This document shows positions 58,334 to 64,000 of a stretch of DNA of 64,000 bases, piece by piece. The position numbers and the translations under genes are program-made. The stretch is from positions 62,001 through 126,000 of the forward strand of contig MPUH01000034.1 of assembly GCA_001970955.1 (NCBI GenBank), written 5' to 3'. Under the pieces are notes generated by a model. It was not told the origin of the DNA. It did no database searches and was given only the letters and a program-made list of their open reading frames with translations. Source of the stretch: Stentor coeruleus. Taxonomy: Eukaryota; Ciliophora; Heterotrichea; Heterotrichida; Stentoridae. Numbering within the stretch: position 1 is the first letter of the stretch; each line of letters starts with the position of its first letter.

Positions 58334-60639
58334 ATGTCCCGAAGCGAAAACATTCACGTATCTCTAAGATTTCGTCCTTTGAGCTATAAAGAAGTTGAAG
58401 AAAATGAGAGCATGATATGGTCAGTATCAACTTCGACTATAAGTTTGAAAACTGATTGGGCGCAATATTTACTTGATTATAAGCGGCTAAATAGAACTCC
58501 AAGAGCATATACTTATAGTAAGGTATAATTAGATCATTGCTTTACTTCGAAAGACCAAAACCAAAAAGTATATGAAACTGTGGCTAAAAGAGTTGTCCTT
58601 GCTTCATTAGATGGGTATAATGGAACATTATTTGTATATGGGCAGACTGGAAGTGGAAAGACTTATACTATGATGGGAAGTGAGAGTTGTAATGAAGAGA
58701 TTCTCAGGAAAAAAACTAATGTGACCCCTGTTGTTGGTAGAAACGGTAGATCGGTGAGTCCTTTTTATCGTACTCAGAGTTTTACCCCTGCTCAAGAATC
58801 AGGAAGTGATAAAGGGATTTTGATATTTGCACTTGAAGATTTGTTTGCTAATGTAAAAAATGCAACAGATCGAACTTATTGTTTATCTTGTAGTTACTTG
58901 GAAATATATAATGAGCAAGTTTTTGACCTCCTAGAATTCAACAATGATGCACTAAGTGTTAATGAAGACCCGCAGCGAGGTTTTTATGTCCGGGGGGCAA
59001 GTGAGCATGTAGTTGCATCCCTTGAAGAAATCCTAAAATTTATTGAAAAAGGTGAATCAAACAGAAAGTACGCGGCAACTGCAATGAACCATCATTCTTC
59101 ACGATCCCACACAATATTTAAACTTAATGTTACAAGTGTCCAAATAGAAAACAGTGACACTAATAGCATAACTACAGAAAGCACTCTGAATTTTGTTGAT
59201 TTAGCCGGTTCTGAAAGGGTCAGCAGCATCCATCCTGACATATCTTTTGAAGCTAAACATAAAAACACCAAATCACGAGAAAATCTTGAAACCCTTATAA
59301 ATGAAGGCAAACATATAAATACCAGCTTATTTTACCTTTGTCAAGTAATTAACAAACTCTCAGAAAAAACCTCATCAAATTCAGACTCACACATCCCGTA
59401 TCGTAATTCAAATCTAACTAAAATTCTAAGATCAAGTCTTGGAGGTAACTCTTTAACATGCATAATATGCACAGCTGTGCCAACATTATCACAATTTGAG
59501 ATGACTTTAAGTACTTTAAGATTTGGGGGTATTGCTAAGACTATAACAAACAATGTTGAGGCTAATGTGAAAAGTAATAATAATGCTGAACTTCTTCAAG
59601 CTTATCAAAAAGATCTTGAACAGCTAAGAAAGGAACTTGAAAATGCCCAGCAAGGAGGTAAAGCTAAAGTTGAAGAAGCTATGATAGTGAGAAAACAGTT
59701 AGAAGAAAGGATTGCCAGGCTTACTCAAATGCTATTTAACCAATCCAGACAGCATCACATGTCTAAATCATTTGAAGAAAACCCACAAACGATTAGAGCA
59801 CAACTTTGGTGTCCACTAGCAGGGGATCTTATAGTTGATCCCAAGCTTTCAATGCCAACAGAAAAACTGACAAACACACCAAAATTCGATCAAAAAGGGA
59901 CATTAGCACTGGAAAGAATGCGAACAATGCACCTTGAACTTAAGAAAAAAGAACAAGAAATCACTGAATTAAAAGAATGCAAACAGTCTCTTTTAGATTC
60001 AAAAATCAACCTCAAAAATGATCTTAAACAAGCTCTAAACCTCNCAAAAATGATCTTAAACAAGCTCTAAACCTCTGTCAACAACTATCAATAGGCAAAA
60101 TGAAATATAAAGAAAAGTGCAAAAAATTCAAAGATAAATCAAAGGTGTTCCAAGAAAGATTAGCTATTGTTGAAAGACACTCCGGGCTATCAAAACTTAA
60201 TGATGATCAACTTCAAGAATTAGAAAACTTTTTCTTTTATTCATTAGATGCTGTAAAAAATGCGAAGTTTAGGAAAAAATATGAAAGCAAATTAAATCAG
60301 ATACAGCATGGGAATGCAAGATTTGAAAGTCCTGTGAGTAATAAAGGTAATGATAGATTGTGGGGAATACTTGGGCTTGGTAATGATGTATCGTTGGAGA
60401 TTAGTGATTCTGAGTCATCTTTGGATTTTGAAGCTTCATTTTATCGGAATAACAAACAAGACAGAGAAATTTATAACTCATTTGCCTCTCATGATATTAG
60501 CACTTTGATATTTGAAAATTTTGAGAATGAAGAAATTGGAAGGAATGATTTGAAGAACAATTTTGTAAGTGAAATATACGAACCACAGAACCCTTTGACA
60601 GAGATTTCAAGCACTTTGCTGAATAGCAAGAGGACTTGA
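58334..60639 (+). CDS. Kinesin with N-terminal motor (CENP-E/kinesin-7-like), one 15-nt intron
   Basis: Exons 58334-58517 and 58533-60639; after removing the intron and a 32-nt assembly duplication (N at 60044) one frame of 752 residues remains. The motor covers about residues 5-390: VSLRFRPL, YTYNHCF (rebuilt by splicing), GYNGTLFVYGQTGSGKT P-loop (98-105), NHHSSRSH switch I, DLAGSERVSS switch II, HIPYRNSNLTKILRSSLGGN, and LSTLRFGGIAKTI before the neck. The AMNHHSSRSHTIFKL wording is kinesin-7-like. An insert (VVGRNGRSVSPFYRTQS) lies in loop 4-5. The remaining chain is coiled coil with a short globular end (SGLSKLNDDQLQELENFFF). A plus-end motor is likely. Confidence 0.92.
58518..58532 (+). 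other. 15-nt intron (gtaaggtataattag)
   Basis: Phase 1; retention gives an in-frame TAA. Removal rebuilds the kinesin motif YTYNHCF. A lies at position 10. Confidence 0.92.
60013..60075. other. Assembly join: 31-nt repeat around N (60044) in the kinesin gene
   Basis: Block 60013-60043 recurs at 60045-60075. With the N it adds 32 nt and breaks the frame; removing it joins the two halves of the kinesin coiled coil exactly. Confidence 0.92.
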
Positions 60640-60994
60640 CTAATATATAAAGTTTATTAATTACGATGGGGTTTTAATGATGGAATTAGATTATAAAATT
60701 AAATAAAAAAGTTGTATGGTTTTTGGCTGGAAGATAGAGAATGGTTACTGGGTATAAAAAATTTGAGCTTGTTATAGGAATAGTTAGCGGGTAGCGGTTC
60801 ATATTTATGAGTTTTGATAGAGAAACTTTGGATATTTTATATCACTTTTTTGGGCCGTTTTTCAGATAGAATTTTTGCAAGATATTTATATGAGGATATA
60901 TTTAACTTGATGATTATTGAATATTTATAAGGCGATTTTTACTTCCCTCCTCCAAAAATTCTTTTTCAACTTAATTTTTTTGCCTTAAAATAAA
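60640..60994. other. Intergenic spacer
   Basis: About 355 bp between two plus-strand genes. G-rich near the left end and C-leaning over the last 60 bp; nothing else is seen. Confidence 0.5.
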
Positions 60995-62584
60995 ATGTTT
61001 AATTTCACTTCTCAGTTTTCTAAAAACCTCATGAACGTTTTCAGAGTTCCACCTGCCCAACGAAGCCAGCACGATCTTGAAGAAATAATGAAATTAACCA
61101 AAGACATAAAATTCCTCAAAAGTATATCCGAACAACGAAATTCAGATAGAATTCATTGGGAATGTTGTAGAGTTATGACATTAGAAATCTACAATCCAGA
61201 AGAAGCGGTGATAAATTTCGGTGAAATTGGGGACAAGTTTTATATAATCATCAAAGGCAAAGTTGGTATATATGTTCCATCAAAAACCCGTAAGAAAGGT
61301 TTTCAAACTTCACCTATAATTTCTAGGAATGGACAAAGGCCTCAAGCATTGATGATTCCTACAGTGAAACATGAACTGCAAACTCAAGAAGAAATACAAA
61401 AAAGTCCATTTTTGATAAGAAAACCTTCTGTTATTGATATTGAGTTTTTAGAAAGTATAGGCCAAATTGAGGAGTTTAAAGAAATCAAGATACTTTGTGA
61501 TGGGGATTCATTTGGTGAATTAGCTTTACTTAGTAATAAACCAAGATCAGCTACAGTAAAATGCAATGAGACTTCTTATTTTGCCGTTCTGACACAAAAG
61601 GATTATAAAAGAATACTTAGAACTGATGCTGAAAAATCAATACATGACAGAGTTGAGTTTTTAAAAAATTTACCGATATTTGCCTTAGCTAATCATACTA
61701 CTTTGAAAAACCTTGCTTATATAATGACTGAGAATACGTTTAGAAAAAAACAAGTTTTATATTCTGAAGGCTCTCCTCCAGAATATATATATTTTATTAA
61801 ATCCGGAGAGTTTAAATTGACCGTTAAAGAAGATATTAAAGTCCCAAGTATTTTTGATGAAAATTCTTTACTGAAACTAAAGCATTTAAGGGAAAAAAAT
61901 AGGAAAGTGGATTTTCAGGTGGTTATAAAGGGCAAAGGGGAAATATTCGGACAAGAAGAGCTTGTGGATGATCATAATAAAAGAAATACAGCTTGTACTT
62001 GTGTATCTACATTTGGTCAGGTTTATATGGCTCATATAAATGTAAGTAGTATATAGGATGTTAAAAATCGTCCAGCATGCCAGATGATTATAAATTCTAT
62101 AAAACAAAGATATGAGATAGAAATAGAAAGAAATACAGATCGGCTTCTTTCATTACGTACTATAGAAAATCTTAAACACAATTTTTCAAAGAAAGACAGG
62201 CAGGAAATATCTGGAGATATTCAAAATTACTTATCAAGAATGAGTCAGCGTCCTAATCCACCTATTATAGTCTCCCCTCGCTATGATCATAGGGCGGAAA
62301 AAATCAATGAAAGTAAGAAGAAAATTCTTCATAGCAGATTGAGAGTTTCATCAGATAGCACTTTGTATATTGACACAACTAAAAATATTAGGATGAGTTC
62401 AAGTCAAGCAAGTATAAAATCTTCAGCAAAAGATATTATGCTTTCAAACTCTAACATGGTTAAAAACATATTGAAAAAAAGTGGAATTTCTGGACTCTTT
62501 AAAGAGAACTGCAGAGAAATTGTTGATTCACCTTTGAAGCCTGAAATACACCACTGTAGAAATAAATCATATTTACTCATGTAA
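60995..62584 (+). CDS. Cyclic-nucleotide-binding domain protein, one 15-nt intron
   Basis: Exons 60995-62041 and 62057-62584, 524 residues. The first cNMP-binding fold (about residues 50-215) has NFGEIGDKFYIIIKGKVGIY and, after a long insert of about 60 residues, the phosphate-binding cassette FGELALLSNKPRSATV with the key Glu and Arg. A second unit (about 215-360) has KKQVLYSEGSPPEYIYFIKSG and GKGEIFGQEELVDDHNKRN, with the cassette changed, so it probably does not bind nucleotide well. No kinase domain follows; the last 160 residues are basic and disordered. The order resembles a PKA regulatory subunit without the usual N-terminal dimerisation region, or an EPAC-free adaptor; not certain. 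Confidence 0.82.
62042..62056 (+). other. 15-nt intron (gtaagtagtatatag)
   Basis: Phase 0; in-frame TAG if retained. Joins MAHIN to DVKNRPACQ and continues the second cNMP-binding fold. A lies at position 10. Confidence 0.92.
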
Positions 62585-62759
62585 CACTTATATATTACAA
62601 TTTAAACATTTTAAAATTACCAAATTATTGAAATTTTTGGCATAATCCATTTTTATAAGCCTAAACCTCACTAATATTTTCATTTCTATATCATTTCTAA
62701 ATCACTATTTTAATCACATTTCAAGCTGACTAATCATAATAATTAATAATCTTTTCAAA

Positions 62760-63911
62760 CTAATATCTTGTAGTCAACGGATACTGGACATCTATCTTCT
62801 TCCCTGAATCATCCACAAAATGCTTAACTAACTTACTTCTAGCTTCTTCAAAATCCTTTAATATAACTGAATTCTCTACAAGCTTCTCTTTCAATACACT
62901 CACACTAGCCTTAGCCTCACTCTTAGTACATTTTTTCAAATTCCCTTTATTCTTCTCAAACACAGCAGCAATATCATCAAGTTTGCATATAATTTTTTCT
63001 CTAAGACTAGTATATTCATTATACCTCTCAATCAAATCATATTTTCCAAAAATGTCTTCAATCCTATTATAAATTGAATCAATAAAAGCATTATCTTCAT
63101 TGTTTTTCGATGTCAAGAAATTGATTTTATTTGTGAATTTTTTAAACATTTCAGCTTGGTCTTCATTCATAGCTTCAATTTTTTCGATATATTTATTCTC
63201 AGTTTCTTTAAATGTACTATGAGTATTTTGATACTTTTCTTTATGTTCATGTTTAAGTTCTTCTATTTGTATATTATGCGAATTTATAAGTTCTTTCATA
63301 TTTGCTTCATATGTCATTTGCATATTATCCAGACCTTTATTCCATTGTATTCTAGCTGATTCAAGCTCAGAGGACCAGTTGAGTTTAAGTTGATTCATTT
63401 CCTGTCTTAGCATATCGTTTTCTTTTATAAGGAAATTTTTCTCACTTTGGATAATTTCTATATCCATGCTTTTGCTTATAATCCTCCCACTTCGAAAATC
63501 TTCATTCGATACCTTCATATTTCCGCTATAGACTCTTATAACATCTTTAACCATGTCTAAGTTTTCTAATATCCTTCTTTCAAAATCCTCGATTTCATAT
63601 GTGATTTCAGTTATATCTTTTATATCTCCATCAAATTTTGGCATTTGAAATCTATCTTGTTCATATACTGGGTTGTTTCTGAAGCTTAAATATTTTTCTT
63701 TATCAATGCTTTGAAAACTTTTCGTTGGTGATGACCTTGCAGAAGGTCTTGCTGATGTTTCGATGATGGTTTTAGTCATTTCATGTATGTTTTGTAGTGT
63801 CATGCTAATAAGTCTTATAAGTTTCATATAGCCGCTTTGTGCGGTTTCTGGGATTCTTGGAGAAAAGGAATCACTGAATTTTTTTAAAGAAAAATCATTA
63901 GTTGATAGCAT
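62760..63911 (-). CDS. Coiled-coil protein (383 aa)
   Basis: A 383-residue ORF on the minus strand; the stop at 62760 comes after DVQYPLTTRY. The first 110 residues mix helices and Ser-rich linkers (TSARPSARSSPTKSFQS); residues about 115-365 are one long coiled coil (EYTSLREKIICKLDDIAAVF; NSHNIQIEELKHEHKEKYQN). There are no catalytic or membrane motifs. It resembles the other long coiled-coil proteins of the window and could belong to cortex or basal bodies. It is convergent with the cyclic-nucleotide-binding gene, with 175 bp between the stops. Confidence 0.7.
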   Translation of the reverse strand: MLSTNDFSLKKFSDSFSPRIPETAQSGYMKLIRLISMTLQNIHEMTKTIIETSARPSARSSPTKSFQSIDKEKYLSFRNNPVYEQDRFQMPKFDGDIKDITEITYEIEDFERRILENLDMVKDVIRVYSGNMKVSNEDFRSGRIISKSMDIEIIQSEKNFLIKENDMLRQEMNQLKLNWSSELESARIQWNKGLDNMQMTYEANMKELINSHNIQIEELKHEHKEKYQNTHSTFKETENKYIEKIEAMNEDQAEMFKKFTNKINFLTSKNNEDNAFIDSIYNRIEDIFGKYDLIERYNEYTSLREKIICKLDDIAAVFEKNKGNLKKCTKSEAKASVSVLKEKLVENSVILKDFEEARSKLVKHFVDDSGKKIDVQYPLTTRY

Positions 63912-64000
63912 TGAGTTCCTTAAATTCTGATATTTTGATAATATATGTGTGGGTAAGCTTATGGAAAATAGTATTTCTATATAAAAATAACCTTCAGCTA

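Noticed and set aside
1-64000. Reading the whole window with TAA/TAG as Gln (ciliate code 6)
   Set aside because: Ribosomal proteins, kinases, kinesin and others end naturally at TAA, TAG and TGA, so the standard code applies to the genes.
1-64000. Integrated viral or retro-element copies
   Set aside because: No reverse transcriptase, integrase, capsid or long terminal repeat signatures were seen.

Overview
This window looks like a piece of ciliate macronuclear genome, most likely from a heterotrich such as Stentor. Four things point there. The DNA is very AT-rich. Genes are tightly packed on both strands. All three standard stop codons end genes. The few introns are only 15 nt (one apparently 16 nt), with the form GT...A(10)..TAG. 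The species is inferred from these traits, not proven.

Layout. 1-10.7 kb: the tail of a calponin-homology protein, a divergent PP2C-like phosphatase, a small coiled-coil protein, a long coiled-coil protein, a TPR protein and a full-size ABC transporter with eroded ATPase sites. 10.7-15.2 kb: an AT-rich spacer, an abundant-type 199-residue protein and a mitochondrial branched-chain aminotransferase. 15.5-20.4 kb: a PP2A B''-type regulatory subunit, a coiled-coil protein with a globular end, and a GON4-like Myb protein only 8 bp away in divergent orientation. 20.4-25.2 kb: a 53-residue myristoylation-type microprotein, ribosomal protein eL42 and a two-domain Alba RNA-binding protein with an RGG linker. 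25.2-33.5 kb: a Sfi1-like repeat protein, an Aurora-type kinase and small proteins, one with a CaaX tail. 33.5-39.4 kb: three consecutive plus-strand genes (ankyrin-SAM protein with CaaX tail, DHHC palmitoyltransferase, membrane/coiled-coil/EF-hand protein). 39.4-46.8 kb: a damaged basic-protein gene, an STE-type kinase with ARM-like tail, a helical-repeat protein and a Cys-rich lipid-anchored protein. 47.9-52.3 kb: ribosomal protein eL20, a three-finger C2H2 protein, decayed sequence and a coiled-coil gene. 52.6-64 kb: a large receptor with two Venus-flytrap modules, a multi-pass membrane protein, a coiled-coil protein, a kinesin, a cyclic-nucleotide-binding protein and a final coiled-coil protein.

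There is no operon logic, but themes recur. Cortex and cytoskeleton genes are common (coiled coils, kinesin, Sfi1-like, Aurora, EF-hand). So are lipid-anchored proteins (three MG-type N-termini, two CaaX tails) beside a palmitoyltransferase. Several enzymes look partly degenerate.

Eight single N bases mark contig joins. Seven of them lie at directly repeated flanks of 31-136 nt, some differing by single bases, so they are assembly artefacts and not biology. They interrupt or disrupt the ABC transporter, DHHC, STE kinase (twice), receptor 5' end (twice) and kinesin genes. Five further short tandem duplications without an N may be real. Several intergenic stretches carry protein-like but stop-ridden sequence, probably decayed genes or DNA transposons.
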